Positions 18,734 to 28,453 of a stretch of 64,000 nucleotides of DNA are shown piece by piece. Position 1 is the stretch's first letter. Every line of letters starts with the position of its first letter. The notes beneath the pieces are model-generated. The model had not been told where the DNA came from. It searched no databases and saw only the letters and a program-made list of their open reading frames with translations. The position numbers were made by a program, and so were the translations under genes. Origin of the DNA: Alishewanella aestuarii B11 (GTDB lineage: Bacteria > Pseudomonadota > Gammaproteobacteria > Enterobacterales > Alteromonadaceae); NCBI RefSeq assembly GCF_000280055.1, contig NZ_ALAB01000024.1:124001-188000 (forward strand), given 5' to 3'.

Positions 18734-21298
18734 TTAGAAGCGATAAACGCCTTTCAGGTAGTAATAACCGCCGTTAATACCCATTGGCGAAGTTTCAAAG
18801 TACTTGGCACCCAGAATGTCACTCATCCACTGCGGTAAACGCTCCGGTTTGGTATCAAACAGGTTTTGCGCACCGACGGCAACGGTAAAACTATCATTCC
18901 AGTGGTAGGCCAGTTCAACATCAAAGGTCACTTTGGATGAGCCCTTACCGGTTAAATCTGGATCATCAGCATGCACGCCCTGGAAACTGCCGTAGTAGTT
19001 AGAGCGCACAAACATGTCGATATCCTGCCACTGCTGATTCCAGGTCAGGGTTGCCCGGTGATCCGGTAAATCCTTCTCCAAGCGTGACACTTTGAAATCA
19101 CCGGTAACCTCAGTAAAGCGTTTAACCTCGGTATCGGTCCAGTTATAGGCCAGACTAAAGGTACTACGGCCATTCAGAATACTGGTGCTGTAGTTGGCAA
19201 CCAGATCTAAACCTGTAGTCACGGTGTCAAAGTCGTTGGTCAGGAACGTCACCTTCGACAGTGATTCCACACCACGCACTCCAGCGGCACGTAAGGCGTC
19301 ACGATCAGCCTGAGTTACATTAAACTCGGTAGACTGACTGATCCGATCATCGACTTCAATCCGGAACCAGTCAGCGGTAAAGAAGAAACCACTGCCACTG
19401 TATACCAGACCCAGGGTATAGCTGCGCGATTCTTCCGGTGTCAGCTCTTTACCACCTTTTAACAGCGATACCGGATGCGTAGGAGGCAGCAGGGCAACAT
19501 CTTGCAGCTCACCTTCAAAGATTGCGGTACGAACGTTACGCACGTTAGCCTGACCAACAGTTGGTGCCCGGAAGCCAGTGCTGTGCGAGCCGCGCAATGC
19601 CCAGTCATCATTTAAGCGATACTGGCCGGTGATCTTGTAGTTAGTGGTAGTGCCAAAACTATCGTAATCTTCAAAACGCAGCGCGGCGGCCATCAACAGG
19701 TTGTCCGTAAACTCGGCTTCGACATCAACATAGGCCGCATAGTTACGACGAGTGTTCACGCCGGCATCGTCTGGTTGAAAGCCTGGGAAACCGTTAGAGC
19801 CGTTGGTTAATTGGCTGACATAAGGGCCGATTTCCCAGGACGCGACTTCACCGGCAACAATTTCAAAGGTTTCTTCAGTCCACTGTAAACCACCGGCTAC
19901 CGCGACATCATTATGTAAGCCCATATTGACATACTTAATAAAGTCGGCAGTAAAGTTCTTCTCTAACTGGATATATTTACCCGCCTCGAAGTCTGTTGGG
20001 GTATCTGGCCCCAATGAGGCATTTACCGTGTTGATTATGTTGAATGCCGATTCATTGCGACCAACTGAGGCCGAAAAGTCATAGAACACGCCCTGCGCAA
20101 AGCCGGATTTGAATTCGCCCTTAGTGCCTGCCGTTAGTGAGGTATCAGTAATATTACCGCCAAAATTCGGGGTAAAGCCGCCCGGGAACATCGAGAAGAA
20201 GGTAAAGCAGTTTGCCGGTAGCGCATTGACCCGGGCAGTAATTTCGTTATGGCTCAGTTTGCGCGTGCCATCAAATAGCGAGACATTGCTACAGTTACCT
20301 AAGCCCGCGGTATCGATGACTTCCAGCGTTTGCCCACCATCATTTGAGAACACGCCACCACGGGTATGGGGGTTACGGTAATAGAAACCACCGGTCACAT
20401 CACGCTCAGAGTAGTTACCAAAGATATAGGCTTCACGATCATTACCCAGATCCAGGCCGGCGTTGGCAAACAGTGTAATATCATCTTTGATCTTCGGTGA
20501 ACCCCAGACCTGGGTAATAGGGGCAATAAAGGGGTTGCCCTGAGCTGCCAGCGCTGCGGCATCAGCGCGCTGGACGCTACGGCTGGTAGGGTCAACGTTC
20601 TTGTACTGCATACTGACGTTAAAGAAACCATTATCGGTCAGTGGCATGCCTACGTTGGCTGCGATTTCCGTCGAGGTACCGTCGCCGGCAAAGAACTCAC
20701 CTTGCTTCACCTCAATAGAGCCGCCGTCAGCGTTATCCTTCAGTACAAAGTTAATCACACCTGCAATTGCATCAGAGCCGTACTGGGCAGCGGCACCGTC
20801 TCGCAACACTTCGACTTGTTTTAATGCAATACCCGGGATCACCGAAATATCCGGCCCCTGAGCGCCATCATTCAGGCCGCCGCCTAAAAAGGTGATAACC
20901 GAAGCCCGGTGGCGACGTTTGCCATTTAATAACACCAAGGTACTGTCTGATGATAGTCCGCGCAGGTTGACCGGGCGGATCAGGGTGGCTGCATCACTGA
21001 TCGGTGTGGTTTGCACGTTTAACGAAGGAATAGTGGTGGTCAGCATGTTCAGCATATCGCTGCTACCACTTTTCATCAGTTCATCACCGCCGATAATATC
21101 AACCGGTACCGGTGAATCGGCAATCGATCGCGGTGCAGCGCGGGTACCGACCACGGCAATTTTTTCGACTTTTTGTTCTTCAGCTGCTGCTTCCTGAGCC
21201 AGAGCACTGGTAGAGTAGAGTCCCAATGCCAGCCCGGAGGCTAACGCGCATTTTACTGCCCGGCAGACCGGGCTATATTGGTTAGCTTTATTGGTCAT
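18734..21298 (-). CDS. TonB-dependent outer-membrane receptor
   Basis: An 854-residue receptor. A signal peptide is visible at residues 1-34 (ending STSALAQ). A TonB-box-like EKIAVVGTRA follows, then the plug (VPVDIIGGDEL; VEVLRDGAAAQYGSDAIAGVINF) and a long beta-barrel ending YYYLKGVYRF with the C-terminal aromatic. Two Cys (in GNCSNVS and PANCFTF) may form an extracellular disulfide. The start at 21298 has AGGA about 9 bases upstream. The ligand is unknown; no siderophore genes are adjacent. It is divergent from a GNAT/FAD-oxidoreductase/LysE cluster. Confidence 0.93.
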   Translation of the reverse strand: MTNKANQYSPVCRAVKCALASGLALGLYSTSALAQEAAAEEQKVEKIAVVGTRAAPRSIADSPVPVDIIGGDELMKSGSSDMLNMLTTTIPSLNVQTTPISDAATLIRPVNLRGLSSDSTLVLLNGKRRHRASVITFLGGGLNDGAQGPDISVIPGIALKQVEVLRDGAAAQYGSDAIAGVINFVLKDNADGGSIEVKQGEFFAGDGTSTEIAANVGMPLTDNGFFNVSMQYKNVDPTSRSVQRADAAALAAQGNPFIAPITQVWGSPKIKDDITLFANAGLDLGNDREAYIFGNYSERDVTGGFYYRNPHTRGGVFSNDGGQTLEVIDTAGLGNCSNVSLFDGTRKLSHNEITARVNALPANCFTFFSMFPGGFTPNFGGNITDTSLTAGTKGEFKSGFAQGVFYDFSASVGRNESAFNIINTVNASLGPDTPTDFEAGKYIQLEKNFTADFIKYVNMGLHNDVAVAGGLQWTEETFEIVAGEVASWEIGPYVSQLTNGSNGFPGFQPDDAGVNTRRNYAAYVDVEAEFTDNLLMAAALRFEDYDSFGTTTNYKITGQYRLNDDWALRGSHSTGFRAPTVGQANVRNVRTAIFEGELQDVALLPPTHPVSLLKGGKELTPEESRSYTLGLVYSGSGFFFTADWFRIEVDDRISQSTEFNVTQADRDALRAAGVRGVESLSKVTFLTNDFDTVTTGLDLVANYSTSILNGRSTFSLAYNWTDTEVKRFTEVTGDFKVSRLEKDLPDHRATLTWNQQWQDIDMFVRSNYYGSFQGVHADDPDLTGKGSSKVTFDVELAYHWNDSFTVAVGAQNLFDTKPERLPQWMSDILGAKYFETSPMGINGGYYYLKGVYRF

Positions 21299-21464
21299 GA
21301 TTAGTTCCTGGATAATTGACAAAAGTTGCGGACGCTACGCTGTTATTTTTAATGGCGTCTTTTTAAACATATTTTAATATTGTGCCGCTGTCTATCTTAT
21401 TTAAGCTGCATTTTGGCGCAACTGCAGGATTTTTAAACAGCAAAACCTTAAAGAGGAACAGCCT

Positions 21465-22049
21465 TTGCATACATTCAAGACTGTAGGTAAAGCGGAAATC
21501 CGGATTATACCCTTAACTGACATCGCAGCTCAGTCAGTGGTCGAGCTCGCAACCTTGGTGCATGGTCCGGGCTATTTGGACAAGGCTACGCTGATGCAGT
21601 GGCAGAGTCTGGGGCAAAGTGCCGGCGGTAATGCCAACTTTATTGCGCTTGCTGACGAGCAGCTAGTCGGATACCGGCTAAGTTTTAGCGCCGGTAACTG
21701 GCTGCAAGATGAGTGGTGCTCACCTGATCTTTGGCCGGTAAGCGCCACAGAGCTAGCCTATTTTAAATCTGTGGCAGTACATCCGGCTTGGCAAGGGCTG
21801 GGTATTGGTCAGCAGTTGTTGCAGCAGGCAATTGCTGCACTCAGGCAACAGGGCGCGAAAGCTGGTCTGGCGCATTTATGGCGCGAAAGCCCGCATAACA
21901 GTGCTGTACGTTATTTTAGTAAAGCCGGTGGACGCTTATTAAAAGTTCATCCTAACCGCTGGCAGCATCTGTCTGCGGCAGGTTATCTTTGCCCGCGTTG
22001 TGGTGCGCTCTGTTACTGCAGTGCGGCCGAAATGGTACTGGAGTTTTAA
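21465..22049 (+). CDS. GNAT acetyltransferase with C-terminal Cys cluster
   Basis: A 194-residue protein with the GNAT acetyl-CoA site VAVHPAWQGLGIGQQLL at about residues 103-119. The last 20 residues carry C176-P-R-C179 and C183-Y-C185, resembling a small zinc ribbon appended to the acetyltransferase. The start is a TTG at 21465 supported by AAGAGGA 8 bases upstream; no ATG gives a complete domain. Its stop TAA overlaps the ATG of the next gene (TAATG at 22047-22051), so the two are translationally coupled. The acetylated substrate is unknown. Confidence 0.8.
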   Translation: MHTFKTVGKAEIRIIPLTDIAAQSVVELATLVHGPGYLDKATLMQWQSLGQSAGGNANFIALADEQLVGYRLSFSAGNWLQDEWCSPDLWPVSATELAYFKSVAVHPAWQGLGIGQQLLQQAIAALRQQGAKAGLAHLWRESPHNSAVRYFSKAGGRLLKVHPNRWQHLSAAGYLCPRCGALCYCSAAEMVLEF

Positions 22050-23392
22050 TGCCCGCTTTTTACGACCCTTATATTGCATCGTCTTTAGATAGCGGTAACC
22101 ACTATGTCGATTCTTACTGGACCGCAGATACTTCGGTAGCAAGTCAGGCTCAGGCCTCAGCACTGCCAAAGCAGGCTGAGATCGTGGTAGTAGGAGCCGG
22201 TTATACCGGCCTTAGCTGTGCTTACGAGCTGAGTCAACGCTATCAGCGGCAGGTGGTGTTGCTGGAGGCGAATCAACCAGGTTGGGGCTGCAGCAGCCGT
22301 AACGCCGGATTTGTGCTGCGTGGTACCGGTCGATTGGGCCTCAGCCAGCTTAAAGCCCGGTTTGGCTTAGAGCAGGCACAGCTATTTCACCAGGAATATG
22401 GCTTAGCCTTGCAGCGGTTAAAAGACTTGGTCGCTGCCGGTAATATCGATTGTCAGGCGCAAACACCGGGGTATCTGAAAATTGCCCATACCGTGAAACA
22501 GGCGCAGTTACTGCAGCAACAAGCTGAGCGCTTACAACGGGATTTTGCTTATGCGGTCAGTTTTCTGGATCAAACAGCACTGCAAGCTTGTATTAATAGT
22601 CCGGGCGCCTTTGGCGCCTTACGACTACCTGATTGTTATGGTATTAATCCGTTTCTATTGCTGCGGGGGCTGGCAGGTTTAGCTGAGCGCAGCGGGGTAA
22701 AGTTATTTGCCAATACCTCACTGCAGGCGATTAACCACACTGGTGCTGGCTACCAACTGACTACCAGTGCCGGTTCACTGCACTGTGACAAATTGGTGCT
22801 GGCCACTAATGCCTATACACCGAAAAATATTCTGCCTGAGCTTAACCGGGGCTGCCTGCCGGTGCTAAGCAGCATCATTGTAACCCGGCCCCTGACTGCC
22901 TCAGAGCTATCGGCCTGTGGCCTGACGCCCGGCTTTATGGCGATGGATACCCGAGCCCTGAAATATTACTACCGGCTATTACCGGATAATCGCGTGCTAT
23001 TTGGTGGTCGCAGTGCGATCAGTGGCGCTGATTTGACCAAGCCGCATTATCCGGCGCAGTTACGCAAAGCGCTGTGGCAAACCTTGCCGGCGCTGCAAGG
23101 TATCGATTATCAGTATCACTGGGCGGGTTGGGTTGGCGTCTCTTACGACGATCTGCCGCGTATTGCTCAAACTTCCGAGGGAATCTATTATGCTGCCGGC
23201 TATTGTGGCAGTGGCGTATCTTATAGCTTACTGGCCGGACAACGCCTAGCCGAAAAGCTGATGGGTGAAACCTTACCGCCATTAGCGCTTTATCAAAGCC
23301 CGCTTCAGCCCTTTCCCTTTACCCGCGGCCGCCGGCTGGCACAAAATGCCTATTATCAGTGGGCCCAGTTTTCTGACCGCTTTTTAAGTTAG
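22049..23392 (+). CDS. FAD-dependent amine/amino-acid oxidoreductase (DAO family, PuuB-like)
   Basis: A 447-residue enzyme with N-terminal motif YDPYIASSLDSG, the FAD loop GAGYTG at residues 49-54, the second FAD segment WGCSSRNAGFV and a C-terminal AAGYCGSGVSYSLLAG. This layout fits DAO-type enzymes such as gamma-glutamylputrescine oxidase. It probably oxidises a secondary or acylated amine. The start at 22049 is fixed by overlap with the GNAT stop codon. Together with the GNAT and the LysE-type exporter it may form an amine-handling unit; that is inference. Confidence 0.85.
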   Translation: MPAFYDPYIASSLDSGNHYVDSYWTADTSVASQAQASALPKQAEIVVVGAGYTGLSCAYELSQRYQRQVVLLEANQPGWGCSSRNAGFVLRGTGRLGLSQLKARFGLEQAQLFHQEYGLALQRLKDLVAAGNIDCQAQTPGYLKIAHTVKQAQLLQQQAERLQRDFAYAVSFLDQTALQACINSPGAFGALRLPDCYGINPFLLLRGLAGLAERSGVKLFANTSLQAINHTGAGYQLTTSAGSLHCDKLVLATNAYTPKNILPELNRGCLPVLSSIIVTRPLTASELSACGLTPGFMAMDTRALKYYYRLLPDNRVLFGGRSAISGADLTKPHYPAQLRKALWQTLPALQGIDYQYHWAGWVGVSYDDLPRIAQTSEGIYYAAGYCGSGVSYSLLAGQRLAEKLMGETLPPLALYQSPLQPFPFTRGRRLAQNAYYQWAQFSDRFLS

Positions 23393-23434
23393 GCGTCACA
23401 AAGTTAGAACTTATAAAAATAAGGATTAAGCAGT

Positions 23435-24076
23435 ATGCCAGCATTTTGGCCAGAGTTTTTGTTAATTGCCACCGCACATTTATTAGCGGTAGCCAGTCCG
23501 GGCCCCGATTTTGCGATTATCCTGCGTTATGCCGTGCGCTACGGCCGGCAAACCGCCATTTGGGCCAGTTTGGGCATTGGTACCGGCATTTTGTTGCATA
23601 TTACCTATTCGCTGGTTGGTATTGGCTTATTGATAAAAACCACACCCTGGTTATTTCAGGCGTTAACGGTGGTGGCTGCCGGTTATTTGATTTATCTGGG
23701 GCAGGGCGCGATTCGGGCCCGGCCGCCGGTTGGCATGGCAGGTGAAGAAGAGGCGATGCCTGATGTACCGGCCCGGCGCGCCGCGTTTTTAGCCGGTTTT
23801 ATTACTAATGGTTTAAATGTTAAAGCGACCTTATTCTTCTTGTCGCTGTTCGCGGTGGTGATTTCAGCCAGCACGCCGCTCAGTTATAAAGTGATCTATG
23901 GCCTCTATATGGCCGTTGCCACCGCTGCGTGGTTCTGTTTGTTATCCGTTTTACTAACCCGACCGGCGGTGCGGCGCTTGTTGCTGGCGAAAGGTTATTG
24001 GTTTGATCGGTTAATGGGTATCGTATTGTTACTGCTGGCTGGCCATTTACTGCTCAGTACCTTTTTACCGGCTTAA
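23435..24076 (+). CDS. LysE/RhtB-family amino-acid exporter
   Basis: A 213-residue membrane protein with about six hydrophobic helices. The N-terminal SPGPDFAIILRYAVRYGRQTAIWASLGIGTG matches the LysE/RhtB signature. It begins 42 bp after the FAD oxidoreductase with AAGGATT upstream, so it is probably in the same transcript. Exported substrate unknown; homoserine, threonine, lysine and related compounds are typical for the family. Confidence 0.88.
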   Translation: MPAFWPEFLLIATAHLLAVASPGPDFAIILRYAVRYGRQTAIWASLGIGTGILLHITYSLVGIGLLIKTTPWLFQALTVVAAGYLIYLGQGAIRARPPVGMAGEEEAMPDVPARRAAFLAGFITNGLNVKATLFFLSLFAVVISASTPLSYKVIYGLYMAVATAAWFCLLSVLLTRPAVRRLLLAKGYWFDRLMGIVLLLLAGHLLLSTFLPA

Positions 24077-24101
24077 CAAGCTGGCGGCACGAAAACAGCG
24101 G

Positions 24102-24130
24102 TTGGACAGTAGGCCGGATGTCGTTATAAT
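24102..24130 (+). promoter_or_regulatory. promoter of trhO
   Basis: TTGGAC at 24102-24107 and a perfect TATAAT at 24125-24130 are separated by 17 bases. The roughly 65-base leader that follows contains two small hairpins (CGCC/GGCG at about 24134-24149 and CTGGA/TCCAG at about 24167-24183). Confidence 0.65.
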
Positions 24131-24201
24131 GCGCGCCGCCCTCGTGGCGTTAACCATTAATTGCACTGGATTTGCGGTCCAGCCTGGCAAGAGGATAAAA
24201 G

Positions 24202-25119
24202 ATGTTTGTTGTAGCTGCCTTATATAAGTTTGTTGATTTACCGGATTATGAAGCTCTGCGCGAGCCGTTGTATAACCATATGGTGATGCATAAGGTGAAA
24301 GGCACCTTGCTGTTAGCCGCGGAAGGGATTAATGGCACTATTTCTGGCCCGCGCGAAGGGGTTGATGCGGTAAAAGCCTGGCTTGAGGCCGATGGGCGCT
24401 TTGTGGGGATGAGTTACAAAGAATCTTTCGCCGCGGAGCAGGCGTTTTATCGCACCAAGGTTAAATTGAAACGAGAAATCGTGACTATGGGTGTCGAAGG
24501 CCTGGATCCAAAGCATATCGTTGGCACCTATGTTAAAGGTGAAGAGTGGAATAAGCTGATTAGCGATCCTGACACTATTCTGATCGACACCCGTAACGAC
24601 TATGAAGTGGCGATCGGCACTTTCGAGGGCGCGATTAACCCCAACACCACCAGTTTTCGAGAGTTCCCACAGTGGGCCGCCGAGAATCTGGATAAAACCA
24701 AACACAAAAAAGTGGCGATGTTCTGTACCGGTGGTATCCGCTGTGAGAAATCGACTGCCTTTTTAAAAACCCAGGGCTTTGAAGAGGTGTACCATCTGGA
24801 TGGCGGTATCCTGAAGTATCTGGAAGAGATGCCGGAAGAAAACAGCAAATGGCAGGGCGAATGCTTTGTGTTTGACCAGCGCGTGGCGGTAAAGCATGGG
24901 TTGGAGCAGGGTAGTTATGACCAGTGTTATGCCTGCCGGATGCCGTTATCGGCTGCCGATCTGGCGTCTGAGCACTATGTCAAAGGCTTAAGCTGCCCGC
25001 ACTGTCACGACAAAACCACGGACGAGCAAAAAGCAGCCTTCGCCGAGCGGCAAAAGCAGGTGCAATTGGCGAAAGCACGCGGCGAAAAACATATCCGCGA
25101 CGGCAAATTCGAATCCTAA
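24202..25119 (+). CDS. trhO: tRNA uridine-34 hydroxylase TrhO (rhodanese family)
   Basis: A 305-residue protein matching YceA/TrhO, which with O2 makes 5-hydroxyuridine at tRNA position 34. The order is an N-terminal acylphosphatase-like domain, a rhodanese domain with catalytic Cys175 in [11 protein letters not shown], and a C-terminal Cys-rich zinc-like region (CYACRMPLS, then CPHCHD). GAGG lies 8-9 bases before the ATG. Slightly shorter than E. coli YceA (350) at the C-terminus, as is common in other gammaproteobacteria. Confidence 0.95.
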   Translation: MFVVAALYKFVDLPDYEALREPLYNHMVMHKVKGTLLLAAEGINGTISGPREGVDAVKAWLEADGRFVGMSYKESFAAEQAFYRTKVKLKREIVTMGVEGLDPKHIVGTYVKGEEWNKLISDPDTILIDTRNDYEVAIGTFEGAINPNTTSFREFPQWAAENLDKTKHKKVAMFCTGGIRCEKSTAFLKTQGFEEVYHLDGGILKYLEEMPEENSKWQGECFVFDQRVAVKHGLEQGSYDQCYACRMPLSAADLASEHYVKGLSCPHCHDKTTDEQKAAFAERQKQVQLAKARGEKHIRDGKFES

Positions 25120-25131
25120 CCGAAACAGCCG

Positions 25132-25193
25132 TTATCCACAGCACTCCGGTACCAGTCTGAACTTATCCACAGCACTCCGGTACCGGTCTGACC
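25132..25193 (+). repeat. tandem 31-bp repeat with two perfect DnaA boxes
   Basis: Two head-to-tail 31-bp units (25132-25162 and 25163-25193) differ at 2 positions. Each begins with TTATCCACA, a perfect match to the high-affinity DnaA box, and contains a GGTACC palindrome. The spacing of 31 bp is close to three helical turns, so both boxes face the same side. They lie between trhO and yceI. No AT-rich unwinding region or further boxes were found nearby, so this is not an obvious origin. Confidence 0.85.
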
Positions 25194-25356
25194 AGCTTGT
25201 TAGCGCTAAAGCAACATCTTCTCGCCAATGCTGCTGCATAAAGCTGCAATAAATCTAATTAATCGAACATTACCTGCGTTTTAATGCAATTTTCTTTCGG
25301 GTTCTTTCAGGTAAGCTGGATAGCGTTTCGTAATGACTATCTCCCGGAGGAACCTG

Positions 25357-25926
25357 ATGAAAAAATTACTGTTAGCATCATCTTTAGCTGCATTAATGGC
25401 ATTGCCGACACAAGCCGCTGACTATGTGATTGACACTGAAGGCGCTCATGCCTTTATCCAGTTTAAAATTAGCCACTTAGGTTATAGCTGGCTATATGGT
25501 CGCTTTAATGACTTTAGCGGCGACTTTAGCTATGACAGTAACAATCTGGCTGCCTCGAAAATCAATGTCACTATCGATACCACCAGTATCGACTCAAACC
25601 ATACTGAGCGGGATCAGCATTTACGCAGCGCGGACTTCCTGAATGTCGAAAAATTCCCACAGTCCAGCTTTGTTAGCACCAAGGTCGTTCCCACCACCGG
25701 TGATAACTTTGAGCTGCATGGCAAGTTCACGTTAAATGGTGTAACCAAAGATATCGTGATTGCTGCCGAGAAAATTGGTGAAGGTCAGGATCCCTGGGGC
25801 GGTTATCGGGCAGGTTTTGCCGGCACCACCGCCTTTGCATTAAAAGACTTCGGCATCAACTATGACTTGGGCCCGGCCGCGGCAACTGTCTATCTGGAAC
25901 TGAGTGTCGAAGGGATCCGCAAGTAA
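25357..25926 (+). CDS. YceI-family periplasmic lipocalin-like protein
   Basis: A 189-residue secreted protein with a signal peptide of about 20 residues ([20 protein letters not shown]). The mature part ([51 protein letters not shown]) is the YceI beta-barrel, which binds isoprenoid-type lipids in known structures. The start at 25357 is set by GGAGG 7 bases upstream and by the signal peptide. The tandem DnaA-box repeat lies about 165 bp before it. Confidence 0.92.
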   Translation: MKKLLLASSLAALMALPTQAADYVIDTEGAHAFIQFKISHLGYSWLYGRFNDFSGDFSYDSNNLAASKINVTIDTTSIDSNHTERDQHLRSADFLNVEKFPQSSFVSTKVVPTTGDNFELHGKFTLNGVTKDIVIAAEKIGEGQDPWGGYRAGFAGTTAFALKDFGINYDLGPAAATVYLELSVEGIRK

Positions 25927-25982
25927 GATGCTCAATTGCCGCAGTTTTGGCTGCGGCACGCCCTGCGGCCTATGTCTGAGGG

Positions 25983-26957
25983 TTAACGCTGTTCCAGCTG
26001 CGCGGCTAACTGCGCTCTGGCTTCGATAAAGTCGGCTTCATCCAGCACCACCCTGGCAGTTTGCTGATACAGCGCTCTGGCACGCACAATATCACCCTGA
26101 GCGAGGTATAACTGCGCTAAACGTAATCGGGCGCGCGGCAGACGGGGTTGCTGGCTATTATCATAAAATGACAGATAGCTTTCCAGCGCATGGATCCCCT
26201 CCAGCCGGTAGCGCTCGGTAAACACGGCCAGCCGCCCTAACTGAAAATGTACATTCTGCTGGCTTACCGGATCGCTAAGCAATGGCAACAGCTGTAAATA
26301 GGTTTGTTGTGCTACCAGAAAAGCGCTTTGCTGCGTTAAGACGGCACCTTTGCGTAGTAAGAGTTCAGTGTTATCCGGTGTCTGCAGTAACTGGGCATCA
26401 AGCAGCGCTTGCGCATCACTCAACCGGCCCTCAGCCACAGCAATGCCAGCCCGGGCAAGGGTGCCTTGCACCGGATTTTTCGCAAATAATTGCTCGGCAA
26501 GTTCAGCTGCTAAAGGCTTGCTGCCACCGGCAGTGGCAGGAGCAACCTGATAAAAGTTAATCAGCGCTTGCTGTGCCAGATAGTTTTCCGGATCCAGGCT
26601 GATGGCTTTTTGCAGCAGCTCCAGACCATCGGTTGCTCTTTTACGGGCATTAAAGATATTGCCACTATTGGCCAGCGCGATTTTGTTCAGTGCCGCCTGC
26701 GTCAGCAGGGCGCTGTGCTCTGGAAATTCTTCAATCAATTGATTTAACAGCGTATTGGCTTCTTCGCGGAACTGTTGCTGGATCAGCGAACGTACCATCA
26801 GCAGCATCAGCTGCGGATCGCGCCGCGCCGCCGGATCTTGCTCCATGCGTTGTAATAACTCGGTATAACGCGCCTGAGCAAATAAAGACTGATAATCGCT
26901 GTTGGCGAGTGCCGGCAGCGGTAGCGTTAACATCAACGACAGAACAAGAGCTTTCAT
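25983..26957 (-). CDS. periplasmic TPR-repeat protein
   Basis: A 324-residue protein with a signal peptide (MKALVLSLMLTLPLPALA) and helical repeats through most of its length. These include LLQKAISLDPENYLAQQALINFYQVAP and RLRLAQLYLAQGDIVRARALYQQ, typical of tetratricopeptide units. The ATG at 26957 is preferred over a TTG two codons upstream. Such proteins act as scaffolds; the partner is unknown. It lies in the same direction as the downstream-pointing yceI terminus (convergent) and 65 bp from yfaE. Confidence 0.8.
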   Translation of the reverse strand: MKALVLSLMLTLPLPALANSDYQSLFAQARYTELLQRMEQDPAARRDPQLMLLMVRSLIQQQFREEANTLLNQLIEEFPEHSALLTQAALNKIALANSGNIFNARKRATDGLELLQKAISLDPENYLAQQALINFYQVAPATAGGSKPLAAELAEQLFAKNPVQGTLARAGIAVAEGRLSDAQALLDAQLLQTPDNTELLLRKGAVLTQQSAFLVAQQTYLQLLPLLSDPVSQQNVHFQLGRLAVFTERYRLEGIHALESYLSFYDNSQQPRLPRARLRLAQLYLAQGDIVRARALYQQTARVVLDEADFIEARAQLAAQLEQR

Positions 26958-27022
26958 CAACAACCGTCTAAAGCAGCCAAAATCCGGCGCTAATTTTGCT
27001 TTAACTTAAGCAAAAATACCAT

Positions 27023-27280
27023 TTATTTCGGAATTTCCAGTTCGATATCGGTCTTGGGAATACTGCAACATGGCAAGAATTCGCCACGGCGGACAAAGGC
27101 CAGCGGCTCTTGCAGGTAGCTAACTTGTCCGCTTAACAGTTTACAGCGACAAGCGCCGCAAAAGCCCTCGCGGCACTGATAGTTAACGGTCTGCTGTTGT
27201 TGCTCCAGAAACTGTAGCAGGTTAGGCGAGGAGCCATCGAAGTTGACGACCACCTCGCCATTAATGCGAACCTGCGGCAT
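27023..27280 (-). CDS. yfaE: 2Fe-2S ferredoxin YfaE, ribonucleotide reductase cofactor maintenance
   Basis: An 85-residue ferredoxin. Cys36, Cys41 and Cys44 (CREGFCGAC) and Cys71 or Cys72 coordinate the cluster. YfaE reduces the NrdB diiron centre to maintain or regenerate the tyrosyl radical. It starts only 5 bp after the nrdB stop, so it is the last gene of the nrdA-nrdB-yfaE transcript, as in E. coli. Confidence 0.95.
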   Translation of the reverse strand: MPQVRINGEVVVNFDGSSPNLLQFLEQQQQTVNYQCREGFCGACRCKLLSGQVSYLQEPLAFVRRGEFLPCCSIPKTDIELEIPK

Positions 27281-27285
27281 CGGCG

Positions 27286-28416
27286 TTACAGATCAAAATC
27301 ACCAAAGTCGGCGGTATCGACTTCGTTATCAATCTGTCCTACCAGATAGGAGCTGATCTCCGATTCCTGCGGTGCCACCTGCACATTGTCAGACACCAGC
27401 CAGGTATTGATCCACGGAATGGGGTTTTGGGTGGTAGCAAAGCGTGGTTTTAAGCCGACAGCCTGCATCCGGCTATTGGTAATAAACTCGACATACTGAC
27501 ACAGAATATCTTTGTTCAGGCCAATCATCGAACCATCTTTAAACAGATAGGCTGCCCAGTCCTTTTCCTGCTCTGCCGCGCGCATAAAGATGGCGTAAGA
27601 TTCCTCTTCGCACTCTTTGGCAATTTCCGCCATTTCCGGATCATCATCACCGCTGGCCAGAATATTCAGCATATGCTGGGTACCGGTGAGATGCAGCGCT
27701 TCATCGCGGGCAATCAGCCGGATAATCTTGGCATTCCCTTCCATCAGCTCACGTTCGGCAAAAGCAAAACTGCAGGCAAAGCTGACATAAAAGCGGATCG
27801 CTTCTAACACGTTTACCGACATCAAGCACAGGTAAAGCCGCTTTTTCAGCTCACGCAAGGTGATTTGCTCGGTCTTACCATTAATCTGGTGTGTGCCTTC
27901 ACCGCAACGCTGATACAGATTAATACCATCAATCAGATCGTCATAGTAACGGGTAACATCAACTGCCCGCTCTAAGATCCGCTCATTCAGCATAATATCG
28001 TCGAAGATCTTATGCGGTTCAGCACTGATATTGCGGATAATATGAGTATAGCTGCGGCTGTGAATGGTTTCACTAAAGGCCCAGGTTTCAATCCAGGTTT
28101 CCAGCTCCGGAATAGACACAATCGGCAACAGTGCGACGTTCGGCGAACGGCCCTGTACCGAGTCCAACAGCGTCTGGTATTTCAGATTGCTGATAAAGAT
28201 ATGTTTTTCATGCTCAGGTAATTGCTGGAAATCAATCCGATCTTTACTGACGTCAATTTCTTCCGGCCGCCAGAAAAAGCTCAGCTGCTTTTCGATCAGC
28301 TTTTCAAAAATCGGATACTTTTGCTGGTCATAACGGGAAACGTTTACGGCATTACCAAAGAACATCGGTTCCTTGAGCTGGTCATTGATATTGCGGTTAA
28401 AGGTGGTGTACGCCAT
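27286..28416 (-). CDS. nrdB: class Ia ribonucleotide reductase, beta subunit
   Basis: A 376-residue subunit (identical in length class to E. coli NrdB). The radical Tyr is Tyr123 in SRSYTHI, with diiron ligands Asp85, Glu116 and His119, and Glu and His in IARDEALH. It generates the radical used by NrdA to reduce ribonucleoside diphosphates. It sits 69 bp after nrdA, and that gap holds a strong hairpin terminator. Confidence 0.97.
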   Translation of the reverse strand: MAYTTFNRNINDQLKEPMFFGNAVNVSRYDQQKYPIFEKLIEKQLSFFWRPEEIDVSKDRIDFQQLPEHEKHIFISNLKYQTLLDSVQGRSPNVALLPIVSIPELETWIETWAFSETIHSRSYTHIIRNISAEPHKIFDDIMLNERILERAVDVTRYYDDLIDGINLYQRCGEGTHQINGKTEQITLRELKKRLYLCLMSVNVLEAIRFYVSFACSFAFAERELMEGNAKIIRLIARDEALHLTGTQHMLNILASGDDDPEMAEIAKECEEESYAIFMRAAEQEKDWAAYLFKDGSMIGLNKDILCQYVEFITNSRMQAVGLKPRFATTQNPIPWINTWLVSDNVQVAPQESEISSYLVGQIDNEVDTADFGDFDL

Positions 28417-28453
28417 GCTGATTTTAATCCTGAGAATCTGACAAAAACTTACT

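Noticed and set aside
25132-25193. Tandem repeat as a CRISPR fragment
   Set aside because: The two units are adjacent without spacers and there are no cas genes; the DnaA-box content explains the repeat better.
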